The translations under genes were made by a program, and so were the position numbers. This document shows positions 20,353-32,954 of a stretch of DNA of 64,000 nt, in pieces (within the stretch, counting starts at the first letter, position 1; each line of letters begins with the position of its first letter). The stretch covers positions 38,996,069-39,060,068 of the forward strand of contig CM023535.1 of assembly GCA_013350335.1 (NCBI GenBank), in the 5' to 3' direction. The DNA comes from Chimonanthus salicifolius. Lineage: Eukaryota > Streptophyta > Magnoliopsida > Laurales > Calycanthaceae. The notes under the pieces are model-generated. The model was not told the origin of the DNA. It did no database searches and saw only the letters and a program-made list of their open reading frames with translations.

Positions 20353-22292
20353 TAATGAGATTTTGGAATTTTGCAGGTAAGTCTTCAAATTACAAGAAAT
20401 GAAGTAAAAATTGAAGAAAAATATATAAATTGGAAAATTGATGAAAGTGGACCCAGTCACAGAAGTAGTTTAGCCATAGTGAACCACAAAAAAAAAGCAG
20501 CCTTTATTCGTATAATTGTGGATCGTTCAATCAGAAACATCTGTATTCATAAGGAGATGACATCTATATGGTGTGCTGTCACGGCTGTGCCGCCTCTTAG
20601 AACAGAAACCACTCAGTTGGTTTGTGGTGGCTGTTACACTCTTTTGATGTACATTCGGGGTAACGAGTGTACAATGTTCTTATTGTCATACAATTAATCT
20701 GGCATTTGAAGCAAATCAGATTGCATATGTTAATTGTGGAAATTCCCGCATGCTTATGGTGTATTAATGTGAAGCAAGATCAGATCAAGCAACCAATTCA
20801 CAAAAGCGATCGTTTTCATGCATATCTGTTGAGAACTAAAATAGAGAAACCAGTCAAGAAACAGAGCAAGGAATCAGCAAAAAAATTCTAGAAGATAGAG
20901 GATGATAAGAAAAGAGAGGAACTGGCTAGAATTTAGAGATGGGGATAAGTCAGAGTAGGAAAATAAATAAAGAAATAAGATGAAAGCAGCAGATGCAAAG
21001 CAGTGGTAAGATTGGATTGGGTTCCAACGAAAGTCTTGTAGAAAAAGAACAGGAAGTATCATGGTTGCCTTTCTTGCATACAATTAAGATAAGGAGATGA
21101 CCGAGAATCAGTTCAAGAAAATAGAAGAAAGAAAAGTTGTAAAAGAGAAGAAACAAATCTTCTTGCAACCAGCTGAAGAAGAAACAAGAGGCGGTAGCTG
21201 AGAAACTATAGGCTTCCCAAAACTCACTCAGAACAGTTGAGATTTTCGGTTCAATGAAGAGAAGCAAGGCCGAGTTCAAGGTGTGCATGATGTGCCCACA
21301 CTCCACCATCTACTCTGATTTCAGTCTGATACATTGGTGAATAGTTGGGTAAATACATTAGCAGTTTCTACCAGCAACATGAGAGAATCAAGAAGCAGCA
21401 GTAGACAGAAGCTGAGTGTCTAAAAGTACATCAATGATACGATTTCGACCATTGGAATAAATGTGAAGACGGTGGAAACCAGGCAATTTTGACATCCCAG
21501 GACACAACCATTAGCCAGTTGTTCATGTGCATAAACAGAAAAGGAAACCCATGCACCGTGCAGTAGAAATTGTTGAGAAGAAAAAGACCACCGCTGATTT
21601 ATTGATATAAAATCTAACAGAGGAAAGTGGTTTGTGTAACACCTCGGATTTTCAGTTAATTATTTTGTATGAAAATAATCCAGTTAATTTGTGAATATTA
21701 GTTATGGATCTTAATTGGGTAAAAAGTTGGGTCATTGGCCCAATTAAGATCCAACGGTTTTGGTAAATGGTTTCAAATAAATTAATTGGGGTTAGATTTA
21801 ATTAGTAATAAATAAGGGATTTGGAAGATTGCATGCGCATAAAGGGATTAAGAATGGGATAATTTTACATGGCCGAATTATAGATATTAAATCCATGTTT
21901 ATGCGTATGAGTGATATGCATATCTATGCAATATGCTAGAATATCTTGAGAAGATATTTAAGAATAATTTGAAAGGATACATGGCCGAATGTGAGGTATG
22001 AGGATAAGGTGTACATGGCATTAGCAAAGGCTAATTTAGAGAGTCATGGCACCTTCTAATCTAAGATAGGATTAAAGGGAAGGTTTTAATAAAAGGAAAG
22101 ACACAAGGGCTCACGGCATTGCTATTCTAAAAATGGGATCAAGAGGAGTTTTGTAAGATAAAAGAGAGGTGCATACGGCATAGGGAATTAATTATCTTAG
22201 CACATTCTAAGATAGGATTAATTGTAAGATTATATAGAAAGGCAACAAGGGAGGGGCGCATGGCACCTTCCCCATTTAGATAAAGGGAAACT

Positions 22293-22300
22293 TATATAAA
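22293..22300 (+). promoter_or_regulatory. TATA box of LTR D
   Basis: TATATAAA lies about 28 bp upstream of the CT-repeat leader, and a good splice donor (GTAAGT) follows about 170 bp on. This is a coherent pol II promoter layout for an LTR. Confidence 0.65.
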
Positions 22301-22531
22301 GAGACACCCATAGGCCAATTTCTCTCTCTCTCTCTCAATTCCTATTCACACCAAAAACAAAGGAGACAAGAAGGAAATCAGCAAGAAGGTTGTTCGGCCA
22401 GCAAAGGGAAAGAAAAATATTGGAAGAGAAAGATCGGAGCAAGGGATAACCGAAGGAGTCGCGGAACCAGTAAGTGATTCCAAATTTTGATTTAAGAACT
22501 ATGGTTATTTTTAATGGAAAAATGGACCATA

Positions 22532-24239
22532 GGGTTCGGTCAAGGTTAATGGCCGAACCCATGGAAAGACATGGTTTAGATAATGGACTTTTATGGGTTG
22601 GAAACCATGGAAGTAATTGGAGAATTTTTATAATGGATTTAAAACCATGGAAGGACATGGTTATTGTTATGGAAATTATTTGATTAAAAATGGAAGGATG
22701 ATGATGACTTAGAAAGAAATTATTATGGATTATTCCTATGAGTGAGGTTCGGCCATGGTGCATGGCCGAACCCCACTAGGAATTGATTTATGAAAGTTTG
22801 ATAATTTTAATGGAGTGGTGTTAGTATTATCATTGAACTTTAATGGGAGAAATAATGGAGGATCAAGGTTAGATAATGGCCAAGGACCTTGAACCATAGG
22901 GTTCGGCCAAGGTTAATGGTCGAACCCCAAGGAGTGGAATTGGTATTTTGATGAAGGTTAATTTGTTTCAAAATGGAAGTTGTTTATAAAGACAGAACCA
23001 TAGGGTTCGGCCATAGTGCATGGCCGAACCACATGGAAGGTTGTTGGTAAATTTTAAATAAGAGTTGATGTTAATGTTATATGATTTTTTTGAAAGGATT
23101 AAATGGATAAGAATCATGAATAAATTGAATGGGTCTTAATGGATTTTAGAATGATAAAAGCCATAGGGTTCGGCCATGGTGTATGGCCGAACCCCATGGA
23201 GTTGTTTTGGTATTTTGATGTATGATAATTATTTTTGGAAGGTGGAGTTTAAATTTAGAAACTATCTAATTATGGAGGATGGTTATGGAAGGATTAATGA
23301 TTATCTTGGAAACCTTCTAATTATGGAATTGGATATTAATTTAGAAAGTTTCTATTTAAGGACTTTCTAATTATGGAGTTGGAAAATGATTTAGAAATGA
23401 TCCAAGAATGGAAGGAATGGATTATTATGGAAGGTGGAGATTAAATTTGTAAGTCTCCAAGAATAGAAAGATGGTTATTCATGATATCATATTTTGATTT
23501 AATTATGGAAGGAATGCATGCTAAATATGAAACTACCTAATATGGAAGGTTGCATGTTAAATTTGGAAACTATCTTAACATGGAAGGTTATTGATAATTA
23601 ATTAATTTTGAAAGTTTCTAATTATGAAAGCATGGATGCTAACTTAGGACACTTTCTAATTAAGGAAGATTGGATTTAAAAAGGGGAATGAATGGATTGG
23701 TTGCCATGAGTGAGGTTTGGCCATAGTGTATGGCCGAACTCCACTAGGGTTTATTTCTGGATCCATGTATTAAGGGACCTAAGTCTTAGAATTTAAACAT
23801 GAAATGATTAGACCAATGGCAAAATTGTAAATATGTGGAAATATTAGACATAGGGTTCGGCCATGGTGTATGGCCGAACCCCATGAACTGTTTTGATGGA
23901 ATTATGGATATTAAATTAAGGTAGTGATAAAATTAGAAACTATCTAATAATGTACCTTAGATTAAAATGGAAAGTGGAGGATACAAATGTATGTTATGGA
24001 TTATTGATGAAGATAATGGCAAAGTAGTAATTACATACCAAAGTGGAGGATCATGGGTTCGGCCAAGGTGTATGGCGAACCCCATGAGGTTTATTTTATG
24101 AACTCAGATTATTGGGTTAATTATTAGTCTCAGTACATTATAAATGAGAATAATGGGTGATGATAGCCATGGATGGCATATTCGTAATTAAGTGAAAATA
24201 AGGGACCATGGGTTTGGCCATGGTGTATGGCCGAACCCC
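22532..24239. repeat. GGGTTCGGCCAT hairpin array in LTR D
   Basis: About nine copies of a unit have arms GGGTTCGGCCAT and ATGGCCGAACCC around a 5-6-nt loop (often GGTGT), spaced by about 100-500 bp of AT-rich sequence. The copy at 23166-23194 is a perfect 12-bp stem. Copies with substitutions sometimes keep pairing through G-U wobble. The same unit recurs in H, J and K. Confidence 0.9.
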
Positions 24240-24961
24240 ATGGGAATTGTTTGGTGAACTTAGATATCTATGAATTAGTTATGGGTTTATTGTGTTTATG
24301 TGTTAAGGAGAGGAAGGTTTGAAATGATTAAACCAGGGGCAAAGTTGTAAATACTTGCTAAAAATAGAAGGTTAGCCATGAGTGGTAATTTTGTAAATAT
24401 GAGAATTAGTAGACCTATGTTTTGGAAACTAAAACTTAGGTGATGAGAGTAATGGCAATTCGGTAATTAAGTGAATTAATTTTAATGAAGTGGCACCAAT
24501 GGCAAATTTGGTAAATAAAGGGTAAAAAATGGGAAATGGTCTATGGACTGAAAATATTGTAAATCAAGTGGGACTTGGTTTTGATTGGTTATTATATTAT
24601 AAGGTGACGGGATCTTGCAAGCGGTGCACGATCGGTGATCTATTCTTGGACGAAAGACGCAGGACACGTTATCGGTGTTTGGTAGGATTCCACCTCTTTG
24701 AAACTATGGGTTTATGTACACTGTTTTTAACTTGATTTAATGATTTTTCTATTGCAAAAGATATGTTTCAAATGGTGATTTTATATGCTATGTTTATTTG
24801 ATAAAATAGCATGTGTTTTAAATATGAGCTTTTAAATGCTATGATTTTGTATAATTGCATAGCATGTAGTATTTGCATCTCATGCATGGCATGGGAGGGA
24901 TGACAGGAACCGGGGACCCACACTCCGTCGGGGGGTCCGTAAAACACTCGTGGGGGGATAC

Positions 24962-25162
24962 CTTGATGAGGAGAATTCCATCAAGAGGATACTATGTATA
25001 ATACCTTGATGATGAGAATCCTATCAAGAAGATACTATGTATGAAGACCTTGATGATGAGCATTCCATCAGGAGGATACTATATATCCGGAGATCCACAC
25101 TCCGACGAGGCGTCTGTAAAACACTCCTAGAAGGATACCTTGATGATGAGAATTCCATCAAG
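24962..25162 (+). repeat. CTTGATG...CATCAAG stem-loops in LTR D tail
   Basis: Four stem-loops with arms CTTGATG / CATCAAG (one with a G-U wobble, one with a 6-bp stem) and loops of about 9-10 nt. Adjacent sequence repeats the phrase GGATACTATGTAT. The first lies at 24962-24985. They correspond in position to the single stem of LTR A. Confidence 0.75.
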
Positions 25163-27360
25163 AGGATATTTTATGATGGGTGAGATTCATTGCATATGAT
25201 AGCATGGCATGGCATTGAATCGGCATGGTTATGACCTTTATTATCATGCAAGGTTTCTAGTTTTTATCTGTATGATTGGATCTCTATTATCATACATTGT
25301 TTTGGATACGATGCTTTATATGTATGGTATGATTTATTATATTGGATTTGATATATTTATTATATCTGGATTTTTGGTACTACCCCATGTATTAACCCTA
25401 ATTGGAATACCTACTGGGCGCATTGTACTAACGCCCTACTTCTACCCTAGTTGATTATACATGAAAAAAGGGGAACGATGAACGCGAAACGGGCCAGGCA
25501 TAGGAGCTTGGAGGATTATAGTTTATATTTTGTTTAAAATACTCATGGGCTTGTATTTCGAGTATCTAGAATTCGGATTGTAATAACCTAGATGGATTTA
25601 CTATGTTTGGATGTTTTACTGGATAATTGCGTTATGATAATGATGATTAAGGATTTGATGTACTTTGCTATCTGAATGGAATAGAACTGTGTTCTATTAT
25701 GTTTCTGCATGTTATGATTTTTATTCCGCATGTTTATATTCTATGTGTGAACCGTTTTCGTGGACTTGGTCCATGCACACATAGGGTTGGCCAGTTAAGG
25801 GTCGGACTTTGGAAGTTCGGACTTGGCTCGCGTCGTGACGTCCCGCGCTCTATCACTCTACTCTGTTATAAAAAAAATAGACTCTGAAGTTAAGGGAAGA
25901 AGCGAGTGAAAAAGGACGGGGCGTTACAGTTTGTTTGGAATCTATGGCTCAGTTGAACATAGAAAAAGGAGCGAAGCCTAAAGATAACACGTCAGATGTA
26001 GTACAACCGACTCCAAGCTGCTTCTTTTTAATCCAACCGTGAAACCCATGCAAGGCAATGTACTAAAATAGACAATATTAGAAAAGAACGAAATTGTGGA
26101 AAAAAATGAAACATATAATTGGTTGAATTAAGGTGGGGTCCCGTGTATGCTAATTTTATCTTTCCCAACATCTATAAATTGGAGGCCTCTCCATTACAGA
26201 AATTCGAACATGGTTTGGGAATTTGCAGACTTTTGAGCATTGGTGGGTTTCATAAATTTTGGTTTTTTTTTTCTTTTGTTCTTTTGTAATTTTTTTTAAT
26301 TTTAATTCATTTCTTGTAATTTAGTTCAATTAATAATAGTATAATTTCTTTGTCTTTTTGTCTTTATTTTTCAATTCAATGTTAGTGTACGATTAAAGTC
26401 AGTAATAAATTAAAAAATTCCATGAATCTTCTTGTTTTGATTTTTCTTAAAACCAAGGTTTCAATGCATTGTAATTCCTAATTCACATTTTATTAATAAA
26501 AGAAAAGGTGGATTTATTTAGAATTATGGTCGTCCAATTATTTAATTTATGTATAATGAAAATTTGATTTTATTTTGGTTCTTTTATAACTTTATGATTG
26601 AAATTATTTAAGATATTCGAGGAGAGTGAATGAAATATTTAGGATAGGTAAAACTTGATTTTTCCGATTCAAGACTCTTTTTAAAGAGTGGATGAAATAT
26701 TTGGATTTCGAATTGCATGTTGAAATTTTATCTAGGCTAAGACTTCAATTGAATTTTCTTAGTATAATGGATTTCATAATTATTATAATAAGAGTTTTAA
26801 TGAATGAAAAATTAGAATGCATGATTAATAATTTAAGTGAACTCCATATTCTAGGCCTTGATTTTATTTTTTAAATATGGAAAATAAAGCTTCTATAATT
26901 CTTTGATCCAGTTCCACTTTAAATATGTACAAAGGTAATTTAGGTGTTTTAAATTTTATTTTTGTTTATAAAAACTCAAAATTCTTGAAATTGGTGAACT
27001 AGGTTGAGAAATTAATTAATTGCAACTTAATTTATGTTTTTCATGTTAAATTAAGATTATTTACATTTTTTAGATTAAGTCCACCATCTCAATTTAGTTT
27101 ATATAAAAAATGATTTTCCATTTTATTTTCTATATCTAGTATTTTTCTAAATTAAATTTAAAATACATAGGTTAGATAAATAATTCCATGTTCATGATTT
27201 ATCTCCATATTTTATAAATTTCTTAAATTACGTAATTCAATGGTGTATTTTTCAAAGATATATTTTCCTAAATTTTGATGGGTTCGACCTTGCACTCTAA
27301 TCGCTATACTATCTAATGGTTCGTGCACTTGCGAGCTATAAATTTAAAATTTGCGCAACA

Positions 27361-27385
27361 AGTTTTTGGCTCCATTGTTGGGGAA
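27361..27385 (+). other. Athila/Tat-type primer site of element E
   Basis: Directly after the LTR end comes AGTTTTTGGCTCC then ATTGTTGGGGAAC. Athila/Tat elements have the form TTTTTGGCGCCGTTGCCGGGG here, complementary to a tRNA 3' end. The differences are largely C-to-T changes at CpG or CpN, as expected for a methylated relic. Confidence 0.65.
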
Positions 27386-27529
27386 CTTAGAGAATCGCCA
27401 TTGAATTATTTATTTTTAGAAATTATGCCATTTTTAGAAAATGTCTATTTTTGTCAACTCTTTTAAATTGGATGTTTCTAAGTTTTTTTTTTAGAAATCC
27501 TAATTTTAGAAGGTTACCTAAATTAGAAG
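27386..27529 (+). mobile_element. Element E internal region, left piece
   Basis: AT-rich sequence after the primer site, with no coding signal. It is cut by element 1; its last five bases AGAAG are the target-site duplication and resume at 39675. Confidence 0.6.
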
Positions 27530-30500
27530 TGTCACGCCCCGACCTGAAGGGTGAGCCCGGAACGCGACTGATTTTTTTTTTTGAAAGCTAAGACAACACT
27601 CAAGCATTCTAATTGGACCGGATCAACAGTTAGGCCCAAAGGTCACACATGATCCCAACATGTGCACTCAAACATATACCATAAGTCTACTCAACAATAG
27701 ACACAAAATAATAAAGCATACATGATCACGTAATTCCAACCATTGGATTATCATTTCAACCATATCAGAGTAACTACAGTAGCGTAGTAGTCTTAGTACA
27801 TCACATTAATATAAATCAAGTACCACACCCGGTACTTAACAAAAACTAATGGTTCTAAGAACCAAAAAGCAAAGACAAGGGTATTCCCCTCAGTGGGAAT
27901 CCCAAAGTAACGCCGCAGCTTATCCACTCTAAGCTTCATATAGAGGGTTCTCCTCATCGGGTTCATCTCTTGAAAGGTGGTGGGGTGAGCTAACTAGCCT
28001 AGTGAAGGAAATATAACAATGCAGTTAAGTAAACAACAGGTTAGCAAAATAATCAACAGTTGCAACATAATATCTCATGCTTGATAATAAATTCACAACA
28101 TCAAGTAAAGTCTCATCATTATTTCGATAATCTCATCATCTTTCCATTACTGCTGTCATCCGACGTAACGCCTACCGACTACGCTGAGACCATTGTATTA
28201 AGTTCCGACACGGTCAAAATACATCCTTGCAAGTACATCAACGACTCTCCCATAGCCGATACTGACACCCTTAACTCAGCAACTGTAGACACCCATGGTC
28301 CAGTAGACGTAAACCATCTCACACACATGGCCGATATTGGTTCAGTAGTCAAGGACACGTGGAAGCAGTCTTACACATTTCATATGATCAACATCATAGC
28401 ATTCATAAGCATCATAAGCATTTCTTACAACAGTGCATTATATCTAGGCATATGAGTGGGTTCATCAAATCTGAAACCACTCATTGCTCAAGATCCATCT
28501 CAAAATAAAAACCTGTTTATATCTTACTGCAAAGTTAAGTTCCCTCACCGTATGTGCGGTTTCACGATCTCTGTTCAAACAAGCAAACAAGTGCACAATC
28601 AATTATAAGTCACATACATAGCATCAAATACATACACACAAGTAGTATTTCAAAATCCTACTTGTTTTCTCAGAAATATCAAAAGTAAATTGAATTGAGT
28701 CTCCTACTTGGTTTCTAACAATTTTAAATTACAATAATCCACAATATATAAACAAATAAGGTGCTTAGTCCAAAACTCATATTGTCTTCTAGGCATTGAC
28801 CAGATTGACTTATTGAGTTAAGTCTAGATTCTCAGGTCACTTCTCGGTTGTCTTCTGGATAGGACCAGATCTGACATTTTGAGTAAGGCCTCGAGGTCAC
28901 TCAGCGCCCGACAAATATAACGTCGGCCTGGAAGTGAAATCACTCAATGCCCGACCAATAGAGTCGGCCTGGAAGTGAATACAATAGTATATACACTATA
29001 GCAATAAGAGAAGAGTGTTAGTACATTTTTAACTATCAAGTGGGTACTAACATCATATGCAATCCAATAAACAAACAATAGCATTTTACACTTAAAAACT
29101 GGGTCCCTCGGAACATGCCTCGGAACCAGGTACTGTGGCTTCGGATCATCCGAACCATTGCCTAACTAGTTATTGACCTGGGATCATGGGTCTGACTTCG
29201 AATCGTCCGAAGATCGGGTCTCGGATCATCCAAAGTCCATCCGAAGCGATAAAAATCTGAAAAATAGGTCTCGAGGGGGAGGCGGGTCTGGTGTCTCGGA
29301 ACATCCTGAGTGAGGCTCGGATCGTCCGAGTGGGGTTTGGTCCTTCCGAACTCAGCTCGGAACATCCGGGCGAGTCAAGCTAGCCTTGGACACTTCTGGG
29401 CTTCGAGTGAAGCTCGGATCGTCCGAGGGGTCCTCTCGGACTGTTCGAAGAGCTCAGACTTTTCGAAACTCGACTCTCAGACCGTCCGAGAGTCGTCTTC
29501 CTCCGCTGTCTACACCAGCAGACAGTCACAGTAGACACTGTATGAAATACGGATCCGGAAACAGTGGGTTTCCTGGATTCCACATCTAGCAGGTCCGATG
29601 GGGAGTCCTCTTTCCATGGGGAGAGGTTTGGAGAGTCAAAACTCAGTAGGCCATCTAATTTTAATACTGAAACCTTACTGATACACTCAAAACCGGATTT
29701 TTCCTTAAACTTTGAAATGGTTTTTCTTACTCAAATCATGGCCAAAACTGGTTTTTCTTGATTCTAAACCGACTGGAATTGAAAGAGGAATACAGTGGTT
29801 ACCTTTAATCGAGTTCCTGGGCTGAAAATCTGACTTTTGAAAATTTTCCTTTTAAGCTTACGGGTGACTGAAACACTGGGAAATAGAGAGGATCATCAAT
29901 CGGCTGGAACTGAGACTGAGAGAGGGAGAAGATAGAAAATTTCGGTGGGAGTTTGAGCTGCTGGAGAAGGGCTGAATATATAGAAAATTTGCTCGTAGAA
30001 GCTGGCTGGATGGCCACTGCATGCAGCTACAGCCGACGTCCGGTACAGTGAAAACACTGTTTGGAAGTCCCGGTTGCAAGTAAGCCCTCTACAAAAATTG
30101 ATTTTGCAAATAAGTCCTTTATTTGATAAAAAGCCAATTTTTTAAATAAAAACATGATTTTAAAAACTCAAAATGTTAATCCAACCTTACAGATAAGTTG
30201 GGCTTTAAAAACTTTAGCTACCATAAAATTTTGGAGATTTAAAACTCATTAAAAACCATTGATTTAAATAAAAAGCACAATTTAATACTATTTACTCAAT
30301 TAAACAAATGTTAAATAAAACAATTTAGAATCCTCATTTAGGGGTTTGAAAGAATAACTAGATCATACTTGAAATGGTCTAACATAAAATACTTGTTTCG
30401 AAATTTATTTCATTTCCAAAACCATTTAAAATAATTATTACTCCCTTTCGGGGTTTTGACGGGCAGTTTTAAATACTATTTTCTGAAAATAAAATTATTT

Positions 30501-30767
30501 TAGAATCAGAAATAAAAATCCTTGATTAAGGAGAATAATATCAACCAATAATAATCACATAATAACACAATTTATAAAGCAACAACAATAAGCGGTAAAT
30601 TACCATTTTACCCCTTCAGCTTAACGAGCTGGATCACTGAGCATTCGAGCTCGGATTGGGCCACACCTGGGCTTTCTTCAAAGCCCTAACCATAATCATT
30701 GAGATTTAACAGGTCTAAGAAAGATTATTAAGCTAAACTACGCCTAATCTGGGTCAGGGTATTACAT
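27530..30767 (-). mobile_element. 3' LTR of element 1
   Basis: Bounded by TGTCACGCCCC at 27530 and GGGTATTACA at 30767 on the plus strand, which are the end and start of the LTR in sense. It holds the TCGGA..TCCGA dyad array at 29107-29495. Sequence near 27,950-28,000 carries the conserved GGCTAGTTAGCTCACCCCAC-type motif in antisense. Confidence 0.9.
29107..29495. repeat. TCGGATC.TCCGA dyad array, 3' LTR of element 1
   Basis: Dyads such as TTCGGATCATCCGAA, CTTCGAATCGTCCGAAG (one mismatch), CTCGGATCGTCCGAG and CAGACCGTCCGAG recur over 390 bp. The equivalent array occupies 38030-38378 in the other LTR, 47656-47990 in element 2 and 57486-57852 in element 3. Confidence 0.85.
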
Positions 30768-30787
30768 CCTACTCCCCTAAAAGAAAT
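30768..30787 (-). other. Polypurine tract of element 1
   Basis: The minus strand reads TTTTAGGGGAGTAGGA immediately before the LTR start TGTAATACCC. This is the plus-strand priming site. Confidence 0.85.
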
Positions 30788-30814
30788 TTCGTCTCGAAAT
30801 TTAAAACAAATTTA

Positions 30815-31256
30815 TACCTTTTTGGCATGTGAACAAGCCAGGGTACAGCTTCCGCATCGTCGATTCAGGTTCTCACGTCTCGTGTTACACATCGCGATGT
30901 TGCCACAATGCTCGCACTAGAGGTATAGACTTCCTCCTAAGCTCTTGAGTTCGACATCCTTGAATCTTGACTGGCACTTCTTCAAAAGTTAGGTCCTCTG
31001 AGACTTCAATATTTTCAAAACTTATTACATGCGACGGATCAGGTTCGTACTTCCTTAACATAGACACGTGGAATGTACTATGCACTCTCTCCAAAGCTTG
31101 AGGAAGATCCAACTGATAGGCCACTTCTCCTATCCTCTTCAAGATCTCAAAGGGTCCAACATATCTAGGTGATAGTTTTCCCTTGCGCCCAAACCGTTGT
31201 AATCCATGACGTGGTGCCACACGTAAGAAAACTCGGTCGCCAACTGCAAACTCCAA
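30815..31256 (-). pseudogene. Integrase C-terminus and chromodomain, element 1
   Basis: The frame opens with the integrase C-terminal GPF-type segment ([19 protein letters not shown]) and the conserved [12 protein letters not shown] stretch of Ty3/gypsy integrases. A chromodomain-like end follows (EEVPVKIQG, then [10 protein letters not shown]). After residue 123 the frame continues with two stops where Q and W are expected, then to the natural end near 30815. Chromodomains of this type are thought to steer integration to heterochromatin. It lies in the same frame as the upstream RT and integrase, so the stops are the only breaks. Confidence 0.85.
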
Positions 31257-31259
31257 AGG

Positions 31260-32190
31260 TCATCCCCTTTTATCAACATAACTCTTTTGTCTGCTCTGGG
31301 CTGTCTTGAGACGTTGTCTGATCACTTCAACTTGTTCTGACGTCTCACGCACTAGATCAGGTCCTAATAGCATTTTGTCTCCTACCTCTGTCCAACAAAG
31401 AGGTGATCTGCAAGGTCTGCCATACAGGGCCTCGTACGGTGCCATCTGTACACTGGAGTGATAACTATTGTTGTAGACAAACTCGATCAAAGCCAAGTGA
31501 TCTTCCCAACTTCCCTGCATATCCATCACACAAGCTCTTAGCATATCCTCTAAGGTTTGAATGGTCCTCTCTGATTGACCATCCTTCTGAGAGTGAAAAG
31601 CAGTGCTGAAGCACAGCTTAGTCCCCAACTCCTCTTGCAATCCTTGCCAAAATCTTGATACAAACATCGGATCTCTATCAGATACAATAGATACAGGCAC
31701 TCCATGCATTCTGACTACCTCCTTTAAATACAATCTACTTAGAGTAGCCAAGGAATCCGTCTTCTTGATCGGCAGAAAGTGAGCTGACTTCGTCAATCGA
31801 TCGACTATTACCCAAATAGCGTCATTCTTCTTAGGAGACTTCGGGAATCCAGTTACAAAATCCATTGTGATATGCTCCCATTTCTATTCAGCCACTTCTA
31901 AAGGTTGCATCTTTCCACCAGCTCGTTGATGTTCCAGTTTCACTTGTCGACAAGTTAAGCACTTAGACACAAAATTTGCTACCTCTCGCTTCATACCTTT
32001 CCACTAGAACAGTCGCCGCAAGTCATGATACATCTTTGTACCATTAGGATGCATCGCAAAGCGAGAACGATGAAAGTGATCAAGCACCTTTCTCCTGCAC
32101 TCGTCCGACTTTGGTACAAAAAGTCTATCTTTGAAAGTCAGACCTCCGTCCACCTTGATCTTCCAATCTTCTAGAGTCTCTCCTCCTGAA
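31260..32190 (-). pseudogene. Integrase core, element 1
   Basis: The catalytic DD35E triad is intact in the long open part: D in MDFVTGFP, D in VSDRDP, and E in GQSERTIQ exactly 35 residues after the second D. The upstream zinc-binding HHCC region (about 31,930-32,100) is recognisable but broken by TAG codons where tryptophans are expected (in LF*WK and AE*KW). The enzyme would insert the cDNA into host DNA. The stops make it non-functional. Confidence 0.88.
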
Positions 32191-32192
32191 AG

Positions 32193-32939
32193 CTAAGTAG
32201 CCAACTCCTTTGCTTCTGAATCGTTTTGTTGTCCTTTCATCACCAATCTAATCACCTTGGGTTGCAGAACCAAACTATGGATTCCTGCTGACCCGCTTCC
32301 TTCGATCAACTCCAGATCATACTCGGACAGAACTTCCAACATCTTCCATTGCATGGATGCCATCCTCGCCACGTTACTGTGAGACTTCCTGCTCAAGGCA
32401 TCGGCCACCATGTTGGCTTTTCCTAGGTGATAAAAGAGATTGAAGTCGTAATCTCCTAGGTACTCCATCCATCTTCACTGCCTCATATTCAAGCTTTTCT
32501 GAGTGAAGATATACTTAAAACTATGGTGATCAGAAAACACATTGAACTTCTCACCATACAAGCAATGTCTCCACAACTTTAATGAGAATACAATGGCTGC
32601 TAACTCTAAATCATGAGTGGGGCAGTTCTGCTCGTGTCCCTTCAATTGCCTGGAATCATAAGCTACTACCTTCCCCTCTTGCATCAGCACACAACCCAAT
32701 CCAAACTTGGATGCGTCGCAATAAACATCGTAACCTCGTCCTTGCTCGGGTATCACCAAAACTGGAGACGTAGTCAATTTCTCCTTCAGCTCCTGCAATA
32801 CTTTCTCACAAGACTTGCTCCACTCGAACTTAATGTTTTTCCTCGTTAGTCGAGTCATTGGCATCGCGATCTGGGAGAAGTGTGGGATAAACTTTCGGTA
32901 ATATCCCGCTAATCTCAGAAAGCTCTTGATCTCGAACAC
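32193..32939 (-). pseudogene. RNase H, element 1
   Basis: RNase H of the Ty3/gypsy type, which removes RNA from the RNA-DNA hybrid. Visible landmarks are [20 protein letters not shown] with the first catalytic aspartate, [17 protein letters not shown] with the glutamate, and FSDHHSF with the next aspartate. A CGA-to-TGA change gives an in-frame stop in MRQ*RW at about 32,470. The end carries the connection to integrase (KANMVADALSRK). Confidence 0.88.
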
Positions 32940-32954
32940 ACTCTTGGGACTCTC

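Larger units (their letters stand above)
21635..25928 (+). mobile_element. Solo LTR D, 4.3 kb
   Basis: The unit starts TGTAACACCTCGG (TG possibly two bases earlier) and ends GGGGCGTTACA. A perfect duplication GTTTG flanks it (21630-21634, 25929-25933). Parts in order: TATATAAA at 22293, a CT microsatellite leader (22321-22338), splice donor GTAAGT at 22470, an array of hairpin repeats (22532-24239), the conserved motif GGTAGGATTCC near 24,681, CTCATGCATGGCATGGGA near 24,880, tail hairpins (24962-25162), a CCTACTGGGCG block and a GGTTGGCCAGTTAAGG block. No gag or pol is present. It shares its hairpin array with LTRs H, J and K, which makes these one family. Confidence 0.9.
20234..27360 (+). 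mobile_element. 5' LTR of Tat-like element E, split by solo LTR D
   Basis: It begins TGATGAGCACAG and ends GCGCAACA, followed at once by an Athila/Tat-type primer site. Without solo LTR D (21635-25928 plus its duplication) it is about 2.8 kb. Its start matches solo LTR G, and its last 450 bp match both F and G (phrase GGTTCGACCTTGCAC, then CGCTATACTATCTAATGGTTC). No reading frame with a recognisable domain is present. Confidence 0.75.

Noticed and set aside
20371..20697. 108-residue ORF in LTR E
   Set aside because: No motif was recognised, it starts by the splice-like GCAGG sequence of the LTR, and the aligned part of LTR G does not keep it.
28060..28455. 131-residue plus-strand ORF in the LTR of element 1, with a relative at 36993-37295
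   Set aside because: It is antisense to the LTR, the second copy is shortened by a stop, and the similarity is simply that of the two LTRs.
31403..31609. Plus-strand ORFs across elements 1 and 2 (for example 31403-31609, 32582-32849, 42176-42919 minus)
   Set aside because: They are shadows of integrase, RNase H and gag in opposite frames.
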